From assembly GCF_010015445.1 (NCBI RefSeq), contig NC_053119.1, positions 3,388,288-3,452,287 on the forward strand: a stretch of DNA of 64,000 nucleotides. The letters are read 5' to 3'. The stretch comes from Perca fluviatilis (Eukaryota; Chordata; Actinopteri; Perciformes; Percidae). Positions within the stretch are counted from its first letter, which is position 1; each line of letters starts with the position of its first letter. Of the stretch, positions 13,511 to 23,800 are shown in pieces. Made by a program: the position numbers and the translations under genes. The notes below the pieces were generated by a model. The model saw nothing but the letters and a program-made list of their open reading frames with translations, had not been told where the DNA came from and did no database searches.

Positions 13511-14264
13511 GCGGAAGAAAAACGTTCTGTTTTTGAATTTTTCTTTACTTGCTGTTTGTCCTTTGAGATGCTGCCATTTCCGACACCAACCGGTGCACCT
13601 GCTTCTTAGTCCTTAATTAATCCTTCAGTTTCTAGAAAAGAACATCTGGCCAAGGCTTTTAAGCCTTCCTATGTTTTTTTTACCTTTCCCCTTGCGTGTT
13701 TATTCTCCTTCAGACTTGTTTGCCAGTTATGGTTTCCTGCCAGTTTCTGAACCTTTGCCTGCCTGCCTTTATTTTTTTGACAAAGTAAACTTAGCTTTGC
13801 ATCCATCTGTTCAGCTTGTGAGTCGTGCTTCTTCACGGTCCAAACCTTGGCGAACTGATCCGTCACAGCACCAGCCATGAGTGATGGCTGGGTGGTATAT
13901 CTTTTATCTCTGGCTTCTTATTTAGTCAAGTTTTAAACTTAACTTTTATTCTATAACTTAACTTATTATGCTATTAGTTATGTGATTGCACAGTTGGAGT
14001 GGAGTCAGGAATTCATTTGTAAATGTATGACTATGCATGTGACAAATAAAGAAACTTGAAACTTGATATTCAGGGAGAGTTTTTGGCTCCGACTCATCTG
14101 CGCAGATCCCTGCAGAGCACCGCAGGAGGCTCGACAGAAGTTGGTTGGTGCAGGGTGGAGCTACGGTCTGTAAGAAGAACTACACAGAAAGATGAAAATG
14201 GCTAATTTATAAGGAGAAGGTACTTTTTTTTTTACTCAGATAAAATTGGAAAAGAGTAAAGCTG
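13511..14264. other. No gene seen; retroelement-like 3' sequence
   Basis: A tail ACAAATAAAGAAACTTGAAA at 14041-14060 looks like a retroelement end with a poly(A) signal. No coding frame longer than about 70 codons, and none is recognisable. Confidence 0.4.
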
Positions 14265-14392
14265 GTGAAATTCTTCATGTTTGGTTCACTTTAATTTACA
14301 AGACCCTTCTGAGCCAATCGCTTCCTTACTTTGGTCCCCTGCTGCAGCCAAAGTCTGTCACATACAACACCTGGTCCTCACTTCATATTCAA
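14265..14392 (+). pseudogene. LINE ORF fragment, left half
   Basis: The plus strand reads VWFTLIYKTLLSQSLPYFG, typical of the region just before the LINE C-terminus. It continues in frame at 15425 once the MITE at 14397-15420 is removed. Confidence 0.65.
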
Positions 14393-14396
14393 TTAA

Positions 14397-15420
14397 AGGT
14401 CATATGACATGCTGCTTTTTGGATGCTTTTATATAGACCTTAGTGGTCCCCTAATACTGTATCTGAAGTCTCTTTTATATAGACCTTAGTGGTCCCCTAA
14501 TACTGTATCTGAAGTCTCTTTTATATAGACCTTAGTGGTCCCCTAATACTGTATCTGAAGTCTCTTTTATATAGACCTTAGTGGTCCCCTAATACTGTAT
14601 CTGAAGTCTCTTTTATATAGACCTTAGTGGTCCCCTAATAACTGTATCTGAAGTCTCTTTTATATAGGCCTTAGTGGTCCCCTAATACTGTATCTGAAGT
14701 CTCTTTTATATAGACCTTAGTGGTCCCCTAATACTGTATCTGAAGTCTCTTTTATATAGACCTTAGTGGTCCCCTAATACTGTATCTGAAGTCTCTTTTA
14801 TATAGACCTTAGTGGTCCCCTAATACTGTATCTGAAGTCTCTTTTATATAGACCTTAGTGGTCCCCTAATACTGTATCTGAAGTCTCTTTTATATAGACC
14901 TTAGTGGTCCCCTAATACTGTATCTGAAGTCTCTTTTATATAGACCTTAGTGGTCCCCTAATACTGTATCTGAAGTCTCTTTCCCGAAATTCAGCCTTGG
15001 TGCAGAATTCCAGCCACTAGAGCCAGTCCCACAATGAGCTTTCCTTAGGATGTGACATTTCTGTCTGTAGCTATTGAGGAGGAGAGAGGGGGGACAAGGT
15101 GGAGGGTGGGGGTGTGGCCTTGACCAACTGCCACTTTGCTCATTTGAAAGCCATGATGTCTCTCTCTCATGGGTAGGCCAAATTCTCTGGGCGGGCAAAG
15201 CAGAGAAAGGGGAGGTAACCTTGCTCCTTATGACCTCATAAGGAGAAGATTCCTGATTGGTCCATCTGAGCTTTCATTTTCTCAAAGGCAGAGCAGGATA
15301 CCCAGGGCTCGGTTTACACCTATCGCCATTTCTAGCCACTGGGGGACCATAGGCAGGCTGGGGGAACTCATATTAATGTTAAAAAACCTCATAACGTTAA
15401 ATTTCCATGCCATGGGACCT
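14397..15420 (+). mobile_element. TTAA-target MITE family D, copy 1, with 46-bp minisatellite
   Basis: TTAA occurs at both borders (14393-14396 and 15421-15424). The ends AGGTCATATGACATG and CATGCCATGGGACCT are inverted repeats. It inserted into a LINE: removing it joins HIQ to LRLFPKTSS in frame. Positions 14427-14983 are about twelve 46-bp units (ATATAGACCTTAGTGG ... GAAGTCTC). The rest, including GGGCTCGGTTTACACC and the GGGGGACCATAGGCAGG block, recurs in reverse at 48292-48450; the array recurs at 51117-51812. Confidence 0.88.
14427..14983. repeat. 46-bp minisatellite inside the TTAA MITE
   Basis: ATATAG starts at 14431 and 14477 give a 46-bp period. Units are nearly identical, with a 1-bp insertion near 14640. 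Confidence 0.95.
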
Positions 15421-15424
15421 TTAA

Positions 15425-15610
15425 GATTATTTCCCAAAACCAGCTCTGCCTCTGGTCTCGCATCTTTTCAATCTGCCGCCGCTCGCGACTGGAATCCTCT
15501 GCAAAAGATTCTCAAACTGGACAAAGTCATTTCCATTTCATCCTTCAAAACCGCCATATCATCCTTGTTGTTGTCCTTATATGCAGTTGCAACACATTCC
15601 TACCGGGACA
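15425..15610 (+). pseudogene. LINE C-terminal fragment, right half
   Basis: Reads GLASFQSAAARDWNPLQKIL then LDKVISISSFKTAISSLL, the standard C-terminal block of fish LINEs. It is the continuation of 14265-14392. Confidence 0.75.
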
Positions 15611-16207
15611 TGAACTCTCCTCCCTGTGTTTTAGGAGCCAAACGTCCCCCCCCCCCCGACCTCCTCCCTACGAGGATCTTTGTGCTCTTACACAGCAGCA
15701 GTCAACGCGCTGCAGACAGTAATACATGTGTGGAATACATATGAATTGCAGTGCTTTACTTTTCGTAGCTACATGTATAAATGCTTCATGAGAACAGCCT
15801 GCACAAACACACACATGCTGAGCTGAGCTGACAGAAAGTCCCAACTTTCCCCACATCAGAACAGCAGAGCAGTCCTTTCTCTCGCCCTACACTCCATGTT
15901 GTTACTGTCGTGAAAAAATTACTTTTTGATGCTGAATGCAAATCCTTCTCCTCTTTAATCAAAGGCTTTCCCACAGAGCCCTCAGCCTCCAGTCACAGAT
16001 GCTCGCTCTGTCCCACCCTGAACCGCTGGATGTGCCGGCGTCGGGAGGATTCATTGTTGTACCGCGACTTTGATCACAGACCGAGAGCACTGAGAGGCAG
16101 CCACGGCCATTACATAACTCTTTGCTTTCTCTGCCTCCTGATACAGAGAGAGGGAGAACTTGGGGATGGTTTTTTTCAGTGGTGGAAGAAGTATTCACAT
16201 AATTGAC
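15611..16207. other. No gene recognised
   Basis: Short open frames on both strands without recognisable content. The end, CAGTGGTGGAAGAAGTATTC at 16178-16197, is the start motif of a common fish repeat that is cut by the poly-G stretch; related text reappears near 16570-16610. Confidence 0.4.
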
Positions 16208-16237
16208 TTAGGGGGGGGGGGGTGGGGGGGGGGGGGT

Positions 16238-16274
<37 letters not shown>

Positions 16275-16405
16275 TTTTTTTTTTTGGGGTTTGGGGGGGG
16301 TGGGGGGGTTTTTTTGTTTGGGGGTTTTGTTGTGTTTTGGGGGGGGGTGTGGGAAATTTTGGTTTTTGTGTGGGGTTTTTTTTTTTTTTTTTTTTTTAAA
16401 AAAAA
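16208..16405. repeat. Poly-G/poly-T low-complexity stretch, probable artefact
   Basis: About 190 bp with long runs of G (one over 30) broken only by T runs and ending in T then A runs. The composition is unlike anything else in the window. It interrupts a known repeat. The most economical reading is base-calling or assembly error, not biology. Confidence 0.7.
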
Positions 16406-17231
16406 ATTGAAGGAAAGTGAAAACACTGGCCACCTGATAACCAATTACACACTAGATTATCTTCACACGCATGTTTTTAGATCACCAAATAATAACCCAA
16501 AATGATTGGCTTGATACTGTCATGTATGCATGACTTTTTTTTTTTCTGTCCTGGACTCGGTCTTGACTCAGACTCAAAAGTCCTGCATTCAAAAGCAGAG
16601 TACTGTTACTACTGCTACTTTTAACTACGTTCTATATTCGAATACACTTAAGTATATACTATGCCATTTGCACAAGTACATTTACAAAATGTGCACATTT
16701 ATAATATAATTCACAATAAGTCTGTAAATAATGTTGATAATGTGTTTTTCTACTGTGTATGTTTGTTGGAAAGCAATGACCTACATTTTGTTACATATGC
16801 ACATTGAATTGAATTGTTTGCTAGTTTGGCCCCATGGTAACCAATCTAAGGGGGCTTGTTTTAGCAGAATATTGGATAATTTCTCTTCTTTGGCCCTCAA
16901 AATAGTTAGTTTAAGTTGAAGTTTGGGGAGGAAATGTTCCTGTGACATGACGCGGAGACACAACCACACACACCGCTGTTCTGCTAAATAAAAACCACTG
17001 CTTTAATCTTGAAAAATGTGTTGTATTTTATAAGATTGTCCTGTTTGTCTGTATGTCTATAGCTGACGTAAATGGAAAAGAATCTGTACGATGCAGCATG
17101 CCCCCTGGATTCTGGAAGACTTTCGAATGTTACCAACATCTGTCTCTGCCCTGCAGTAAACCTTCAGTCACTGATAAATAAAACAATCCCATCACGGTGG
17201 TTTTCCTGTTCGTATCCTGTATCATCTACTG
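16406..17231. other. No gene recognised; two AATAAA sites
   Basis: Contains AATAAA at 16987-16992 and in ATAAATAAAACAATCCC near 17175-17190, but no linked coding exon is visible. 16560-16720 contains fragments of the broken fish repeat noted just upstream. Confidence 0.4.
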
Positions 17232-17738
17232 CAGGGGTGTCAAACTCAACTTCCCAGAGGGCCACACTGGAAAATAAGAATCACATCAAGGGCCAGACAT
17301 GTTTAGTTTATTGATAGGCTTTTATTTAATCGAAAAAGTAAAATATCTTTGACTGTATTATTGCATGTGTCATATTAGTCTTCTCACTCACAGTTTGGTC
17401 AACATAAAGTCCTAAATAAGTCAGAAGAAAGTTCCTCGGCCATCATAGGAAAGATGCGCCCAAAAACGTCGGAAAAGGTGAAAAATATGTTGGAAAAAGT
17501 GACAAAAATGTTGGAAAAAGTGACAAAAATGTTGGAAAAGTGACAAAAAATGTCAGAAAAAGTGGCAAAAATGTCAGAAAAAATTACAAAAAATTCTGCA
17601 AAAATGACAAAAATGTCAGAAAAAATGACAAAAACTAGGTGGGCCAAAATGTATTGTGAACCTAAATTGATATGCGGGCCGGATCATAAAATGCGAGGGG
17701 CTGGATTTGGCCCGCGGGCCTTGAGTTTGACACATGTG
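17232..17738 (+). mobile_element. hAT MITE (507 bp) with AAAAATG-type internal repeats
   Basis: The 8-bp direct repeat ATCTACTG lies at 17224-17231 and 17739-17746. The ends are CAGGGGTGTCAAACTCA and TTGAGTTTGACACATGTG, inverted repeats of a widespread hAT-type family. Positions 17455-17635 are a degenerate tandem of about 20-bp units (AAAAAGTGACAAAAATGT), also found at 21330-21400, 45905-46140 and 48720-49290. Confidence 0.9.
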
Positions 17739-17769
17739 ATCTACTGGCTCGACCTCTGTTCATTTTGAT

Positions 17770-18774
17770 CAGAGATGGGAAGTAACAAAGTACAAATACT
17801 CAGATATTTTTACTTTACTATTTATTTTTGTGCTGATTTTTTACTATTTCTCCTTACATTTTTAACACCAATATCGGTACTTTCTACTCCTTACATTTTT
17901 ATAAAATTGGCTCGTTACTTTAGTTTCAAATAATTTCAGTGGAGTTACCGTTATTATTTTTCACGTCATCAATACCGAATTCAATCTAATTGGATGGGAA
18001 TATACGTTGCACTTGACACACCACTACAATGCGACTCGACAGATTCGGAGGCATTCATTCACAGAAAATCATTGCGGCTTGATGGCGGTAACGTTAGCAC
18101 TAGTAGTATGGACGACGACATGATTGAAAATGAAGAAAACAGAGATCCCAGAGATTCAGCAGACAAGCAGCAAGACATTCCCAATCATCCCTGGCCTTAT
18201 CTGAGAGAGATGTTTAAGATAGTAGGCATCAAGAATGACTCCTGGAACAATGTGCTGCGTAACTCTAAAAGTATGGGGAACTTCTTAATTAATGTCTGTT
18301 TAGTAATTCATATTTTATCCTTTATTTTCTTTCCAGAAGCCACATTTGAGCACATACACATGCATACACATGTGGATTCCTTTAAATGTTAAGGGGAAGA
18401 TTAAAAAAGAGAAACTGGTTCTGTGAATTCTCACAGAATCACAACTGAATTAATATCTTGCTACTCAGTCAGAATCTTATTAACCTGATGTGTTAGGCCT
18501 AATGGCAGACATCCATTTAAAATGTAGCCAATGACATATAAAGAGCCTTTTCTCCATGTCCTGAAGTTTCTCAGCTTGCACTCTAGTAACATTTGTGTGG
18601 TCCAGGTAGCATTCGCAAGGCTACTTTTACTTTTATACTTTAAATAAATTTCCAAGCCTGTACTTTGTTACTTTTACTTGAGAAAATAAGTTAAATCAGT
18701 ACCTCTACTTTTACCAGAGAAGCACTTCTGTACTTCTACTTGAGTACGGGAAGTGAATACTTTTGCCATCTCTG
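17770..18774 (+). mobile_element. hAT element family E, copy 1 (1005 bp)
   Basis: The 8-bp direct repeat ATTTTGAT lies at 17762-17769 and 18775-18782. Ends: CAGAGATGGGAAGTA left and TTTTGCCATCTCTG right. Inside (17994-18240) a frame reads IPNHPWPYLREMFKIVGIKN, the entry of a BED zinc-finger transposase N-terminus, then loses similarity. Internally deleted. Copy 2 is at 38566-39620. Confidence 0.9.
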
Positions 18775-18782
18775 ATTTTGAT

Positions 18783-19231
18783 TCCGAAAGCATTTGCGGG
18801 CTAGGAGAACAAAGGGACACTAAGCAGGGCTCAGTTCACAATGTTCTGAAGGTTTAATGAGACACATAAAAGATATATAGCCTACATCTTCTAACACTCG
18901 CTCCATTCACTTAGATAACGGGAGAGTAGAAAGATAAGAAAGAATATCCAAAGGAAAGATTGGGTTCAAGGTTCAAAGAGATAAATCTTCAGGACGGAAA
19001 ACAGTGCAACAACTCATGATACAAGTGTATGATACCAATTAAAATAGATGATGGAGACACGCAGATTTGAATGTAACACATCCACAACAAACATTATGCA
19101 GGACAATGACCCTGTGTAGGGTTGGGTTTGAACTGAAGGAGTTTAAATATTAACTGTTATATGACGCCCAAAGGAGGGAAGGATGATAACTTATCAGCCC
19201 ACCTGCGTTAGAGGATAGAAAAGTCTTTTAA
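18783..19231. other. Upstream region of the MLKL-like gene
   Basis: No repeat family or coding frame recognised. AT-rich; it may hold distal promoter elements of the gene that follows. Confidence 0.4.
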
Positions 19232-19246
19232 TTCACTTTCGTTTAT
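19231..19246 (+). promoter_or_regulatory. ISRE/IRF-like motif
   Basis: TTCACTTTCGTTTA (19232-19245) fits the interferon-stimulated response pattern (tandem TTTC-type half sites). It lies about 50 bp before a splice donor that would end the 5' untranslated exon of the MLKL-like gene. Match by eye only. Confidence 0.45.
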
Positions 19247-19249
19247 GCA

Positions 19250-19295
19250 CACACCTGCATTAAGCCAGACTACTTGCATCAACATCTACTTTACA
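19250..19295 (+). other. Putative 5' untranslated exon of the MLKL-like gene
   Basis: A good donor, ACA|GTAAGTAA, ends at 19295. A polypyrimidine acceptor, CTGTCTCTCCAG, ends at 19600, six bases before the ATG. The left border (transcription start) is a guess. Confidence 0.4.
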
Positions 19296-19606
19296 GTAAG
19301 TAATGGTTTTGTCTCAATATTACAACCTGTTAGTAGGAGCTCAATGTTACCACGGTTGGCATACGGGACAAAGTCTGCAGATTTTAGAGACTTTTTATTA
19401 GGGTTGCAATGCACGATAATAGCTACTGTTAAAACTGGGAATACGCCCTGAACTTTTCTCCCTCCAGTCAGAGAGAGCGAGGGGAAATGACACAAAGCTG
19501 AAGGTATTTTGAAACCCTAAAGAATTGTTGTAATTCTAGTTCCCATTAATGTCTGATCAGTCCATTTTGTTCGAAGCTAACTGTCTTCCTGTCTCTCCAG
19601 CTGATC

Positions 19607-20161
19607 ATGGATATAGTCGTAGACATCGTGAATCCCATCCGGGGCATCTACAACCTCATTGACAGGACGAAGAACAATAATCAGCAATGCCCACAAGTTT
19701 TGGAGAGACTCAAAGCCCTGGAGAAACTGGCGCTTTACATGTCACAGAAAGAGCCGGACCAACTCTCGGAAGATGTGAACGAAGCTGTAGAGAAACTCAA
19801 CAAAGTTCTGATATCAGCCGCTGAGCTGATCCGGAAATTCGAACGGGCATTTATGATGACTCAGGTGGTGAATGCTGGAAGCTACAAATCCGAGTTCGAT
19901 AGCCTGAACAAAAGTCTCACGGACTCCTTCGTGACTCTCTCTGGGGCTCTGCATGTCCAGCAGGAGAAGAAGCTGGACGAGCAGCAAAAGAAGCTGGACG
20001 AGCAGGACGGCAGGCTTGCCGAGCAGGAGAATATGTCGCACGGGCAAAAGAAGAAGCTAGCCGAGCTGGAAAGAAAGCTGGCTGAACAGGACGACTTACT
20101 GCAAAGAGTGGACTCAAAATTAGCGCTTGAAAGCCGAGCATACTACTGTATTGTGCAATAA
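19607..20161 (+). CDS. MLKL-like N-terminal four-helix-bundle protein, kinase-less
   Basis: A 184-residue ORF in one exon. It opens MDIVVDIVNPIRGIYNLIDR and contains helices with LKALEKLALYM and SEFDSLNKSLTDSFVTLSGA, the pattern of the N-terminal domain of fish MLKL (mixed lineage kinase domain-like), whose helical bundle binds and permeabilises membranes in necroptosis. Residues about 110-175 are a charged coiled coil of KKLDEQ/LAEQ heptads, in the place of the MLKL brace. No pseudokinase domain follows: the stop is at 20159-20161 and overlaps the AATAAA at 20157-20162. It could be a stand-alone effector, a decoy or regulator of MLKL, or a truncated paralogue. An acceptor at 19600 suggests an untranslated first exon. 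Family assignment is from motif memory, not a search. Confidence 0.75.
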   Translation: MDIVVDIVNPIRGIYNLIDRTKNNNQQCPQVLERLKALEKLALYMSQKEPDQLSEDVNEAVEKLNKVLISAAELIRKFERAFMMTQVVNAGSYKSEFDSLNKSLTDSFVTLSGALHVQQEKKLDEQQKKLDEQDGRLAEQENMSHGQKKKLAELERKLAEQDDLLQRVDSKLALESRAYYCIVQ

Positions 20162-20162
20162 A
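20157..20162 (+). terminator. Poly(A) signal AATAAA overlapping the stop codon
   Basis: The TAA stop at 20159-20161 is inside AATAAA. Cleavage 10-30 nt downstream would leave an extremely short 3' UTR. Confidence 0.6.
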
Positions 20163-20180
20163 AGTGTTAGAAAAGTTATG

Positions 20181-20372
20181 GGTAACACTTTACTTGAAGG
20201 TGCGTGGTGATTGCGCAGCGGATATGACACATGCCTTTTGGTGTGGGAGATCTGGGTTCAATTCCCACTGCGATACATCAACCAATGTGTCCCTGAGCAA
20301 GACACTTAACCAATAGTTGCTCCAGAGGCGTGTGACCTCTGATATATATATATATATAGCAATTGTAAGTTG

Positions 20373-20408
<36 letters not shown>

Positions 20409-20674
20409 CAATTGTAAGTTGCTTTGGATAAAAGCGTAAGCTAAATGAAACATGTAATGGAATGTAATGAAGGTATCTACGTAACAGTGACATGACACTG
20501 TCATGAACACATGAACCCTAACTCTAACCATAACCTGTCATGACAAAAACCGAATGACACTAAAAGAAATGTTATGTCATAAATGTTTATGACTTGTTTA
20601 TAATGTTTAAGACACGTTCATGACAGTGTCATGTCACTCTTATGTAGATACCTTCATTACAGTAAAGTGTAACC
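20181..20674 (+). mobile_element. MITE with GGTTACACTTTACT-type ends, split by a SINE
   Basis: Left end GGTAACACTTTACTTGAAGG, right end (reverse complement) GGTTACACTTTACTGTAATG. Interior has TGACATGACACTGTCATG inverted motifs. The SINE at 20202-20467 inserted near its left end. Confidence 0.75.
20202..20467 (+). mobile_element. tRNA-derived SINE, family 2, copy 1
   Basis: Starts with a tRNA-like head (ATTGCGCAGCGGAT ... GGGTTCAATTCCCACTGCGA, a good B box). The tail is AAGTTGCTTTGGATAAAAGC. Flanked by TGAAGGT at 20195-20201 and 20468-20474. It carries an (AT)n expansion at about 20343-20407. Copy 2: 45127-45343. Confidence 0.85.
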
Positions 20675-21140
20675 AAGTTATGCTTGCTATAGTCTTTGCT
20701 TCATTTTAGTGTTACACTATTTGCATAAGAAACCATGCATCCATATGTGATAATGATGAGGGCAGGGCATGGAGGAGACGTCAAGCCTGACCAGAGATAA
20801 GAAAGTCTCTCTTTGTGGGATATTACTTCCTCTTCACTATAAAAAGCTACTGTTAAAGACTATCGACAGTAATGTTTCTGTACTTGTGCTGAGGTGCTGT
20901 AAAACTGACTACTTGCTGCAAATAAAAACGAACTTTGAGAGAACTCCAGTGATTTTATCCATTCTTTGATAAATGATTATCCTAACAAAAAGAATGCGGG
21001 TAACATTTTTTACTTTGGCAGGTAACAAAGTAAAGTGACTAGCCAATTTGGCTGTTGATGAATTGAGCAAATTACTGTTTGAATCGGCAGGCTGCAGAAA
21101 CGATGTGACAAGTCAGTGTTGCCAGGCAACCCGTTCTCAT
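20675..21140. other. No gene recognised
   Basis: Only short open frames, for example from 20769, with no recognisable domain; an AATAAA lies near 20921. Confidence 0.35.
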
Positions 21141-21413
21141 TCCCAACTCGTTATCCCTCCTGGTGTCCTCGGGTCAAATTTGACCCATTTTTTAAAAAAA
21201 GTTTCTATATATCAGAAATGTGGGTTTTCTTTCAACCAAATTTTATACCAAAATAACATGGATGGTTCCATACAACGCTCTTCACAAGTTAAATTAAATT
21301 CATAAAAATGTATAATAGAAAGTTGAAAAACTGTCAAAAACATCAAAAGAAGTGGCAAAAAATCTGGATAATCTTCAAAAACGTCAGGAAAAGGGACAAA
21401 ATCATGGGATTTC

Positions 21414-21462
<49 letters not shown>

Positions 21463-21544
21463 GGGAAACTGTCTCTGTCTCTCTCTGTAACATTTGTGGC
21501 ATTATAGACTATGGCCTCCATCTATTTGTGTTTTATAATATGGA
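21141..21544. repeat. Repeat with GGGTCAAATTTGACCC and (AT)n
   Basis: The palindrome GGGTCAAATTTGACCC at 21171-21186 marks a common fish repeat; relatives lie near 48590-48655 and 60975-61015. A degenerate AAAAA-G-GACAAAA repeat follows, then (AT)n at about 21417-21461. Confidence 0.6.
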
Positions 21545-22545
21545 TGAAGAGTTAGTAATACACTATAAATTGAATCTCAGTCGCTGAATTTGAGACAGGC
21601 TTGAAGTCACTGCAGAGAACCAGGGACCAGATCAGGCAGGCATACGCAGATATTGCCCCTGATGTGGCTGAGATAATAAGGGAGGATGAGGACGCCATAA
21701 TCAATATCAGTGTGTCTTTTGATGGCACCTGGCAGAAGAGAGGCTTCACGTCCCACTACGGCATTGGTGTGTGCATGGACATCCTCAATGGGCTGGTAGT
21801 GGACTTTGAGGTGCTACCCTCCTACTGCCATGCTTGTAACCTGAGAGAGTGCGCTATAGGCGAGGTGGTAAGATTACACAGGAGGAATTTGAAAGCTGGA
21901 AGGAGAGTCATGTAGACTGTGCAAGGAATTTCTCAGGGTCAAGTAAGGACATGAAGCAGAAGGCAGCCAAGAGGATGTGGGCCAGGTGTGTGTCTCAGCA
22001 TCAGCTGGGGATAGATAGATGGGGACAGTGCAGCATTCAAGGAGGTGGTTGCACTCAAGCCATGCCCTGGGCATGAAGTAGTTAAGCTTGAGTGCATAAA
22101 TCATGCTCACAAGCTCATGGGCACGGCGTAAATTAGGAGTGCTGAGAGTAAGTTAGGGGGCAAAGGTCAGGGTAAGCTCACTGCCAAGAAATGTAAAGCC
22201 TTGCAGAATTATTACAGGGGGGGCTAGTCTAAATAATCAAGGGTCAGTGGATCAAATGAAGGCAGAAATATGGGCAGGTCTCCTCCACTCCATGTCTAGT
22301 GATGAAAATCCTACGCACACTAGGTGTAATCCATCCTGGTGTTGGTACAGGAGAGCCAGAGAGCCATAGGCTTCACACAGGAAACCTTTTATCACAGGAG
22401 GTGGGTGAAAAGCTCATCCCTGTGTATCACCGGATGTCCAGTGACAGTGCAGCATGGAGGCACTCAGAATGCCAACGAATGCCTCAACTCGGTCATATGG
22501 ACACAATGTCCAAAAACGGTCTTTGTGGAATGGCTAGGCAATGGC
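21545..22545 (+). pseudogene. Dead Mutator-like transposase (Mutator domain family)
   Basis: The plus strand, across frameshifts, reads NISVSFDGTWQKRGFTSHYG, then VDFEVLPSYCHACNL, then EEFESWKESHVDCARNFSGS, then KLECINHAHKLMG-type text near 22085-22125, and further on text matching the NANECLNS(V/T)IW motif near 22480. These are ordered blocks of the Mutator-like transposase domain found in many animal genomes (recalled as Pfam PF20700). The SFDGTW block would hold the first catalytic aspartate. Stops and shifts make it non-functional. Ends not defined. Confidence 0.7.
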
Positions 22546-23050
22546 TAGGATCTCAAAAGCCAATAGTGTCCATTCCAACACAAATTGGTGCATAAAAGTG
22601 TATCCAAATGCAGAAAAATGCACTCTAGATTATAAACACTGTAATTAAATTCTAACATTTGACTGCAACTCTCATAACTTTGTTGATTTGCCTGCTCAGG
22701 GCCTTCTGGGACAGTCTGTACTTCTCTGGGTAGTTTTTGTCTAGACACACAGTAGGTGGCAATTACTTTTACCAAAAGACTGTCAGCGCACGCTTCATGA
22801 ATCCCACGCACACGTTTTCTTATTTTCTTCTCATTGCTTTGTGCAAGATCAAATAAAAAATGAAAAAGCATTCATGCATGAGGCACATTGAGGTGTGATT
22901 TTGTATTTTCCAGTTATGAGTCAGGTTTGACTTTGTGTGAGGAGACTCAGTGAATCACGCTGCAGGGCGTCTGTTTGGTTGTTTCCATCAGTTCAGCTGC
23001 AGAGATCCATCAACCCAGAAAGCAGAGGGCGTGTGTGTTAGTGTGGCTGC
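22546..23050. other. No gene recognised
   Basis: No coding signal or repeat family recognised up to the CA tract. Confidence 0.4.
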
Positions 23051-23270
23051 TGACACACACACACACACACCTGATTTCAATTCCAGACACACACACACAC
23101 CAACACACACAAAACACACATGCCAACACACACACACCAACACACACAAAACACACACACACACACATCAACACACACACACACATACACACATACATCA
23201 ACACACACACACACACACCTGATTTTAATTTCAGACAGACACACACACACACAGACACACACAGACACAC
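23051..23270. repeat. Compound (CA)n tract
   Basis: CA dinucleotides with a duplicated interruption, CCTGATTTCAATTCCAGAC / CCTGATTTTAATTTCAGAC, at 23070 and 23218; the same interruption ends the CA tract at 32148. Confidence 0.9.
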
Positions 23271-23702
23271 GCAGGGGTCTTCAACATTTTTTAAGCCAAG
23301 GACCCCTCAACTGAAAGAGACACAGATCAGGGACCCCTTACTACATGTATTGTATAATATTAAGTTTCATATTAATCTGGGCCTACAATAACGTGTAGGG
23401 TGGTCTTTATACATACATTTTTTGCATAGAATACTAAGCTATTAAAATTTTTGGCATGGTTTTGATGATGATGTTCAAAATACATGTGGCACAGTGAATC
23501 CTTAGGATGAACTGTATCTGAGGATGTCCTTAGTGACTACCTTAAAGGCCAGTAAGCCTATCATCAGTGGGAATTTATATTTGCTAATATGTTGGATTCA
23601 TGCTTTTTAATTTATTCAAACAATAATTTGGAGGCCCCCCTGCATTGACTCTGAGGACCCCCTAGGGGCCCTGGACCCACTGTTGAAGATCCGTGCCCTA
23701 CA
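23271..23702 (+). mobile_element. hAT-like MITE with CAGGGGTCTTCAACA ends
   Basis: Left end CAGGGGTCTTCAACATTTTT, right end CCACTGTTGAAGATCCGTG. The inverted ends are typical of a common fish hAT-type MITE. No clean 8-bp duplication because the left side lies in CA repeat. Confidence 0.65.
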
Positions 23703-23800
23703 TGTTACAATCTATATTTACAAATGCTGTTCATTACCAAAATGTACATATCACTAAAAAGTGTTGTGTACTATACACATTGTCATTTTACTTTACTTAA

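Noticed and set aside
16160..16505. Glycine/proline-rich open frames around 16200-16440
   Set aside because: Product of the poly-G/poly-T block, which is probably an error.
17994..18392. 132-residue ORF as a host gene
   Set aside because: It is the BED-type N-terminus of a hAT transposase inside an element with an 8-bp target duplication.
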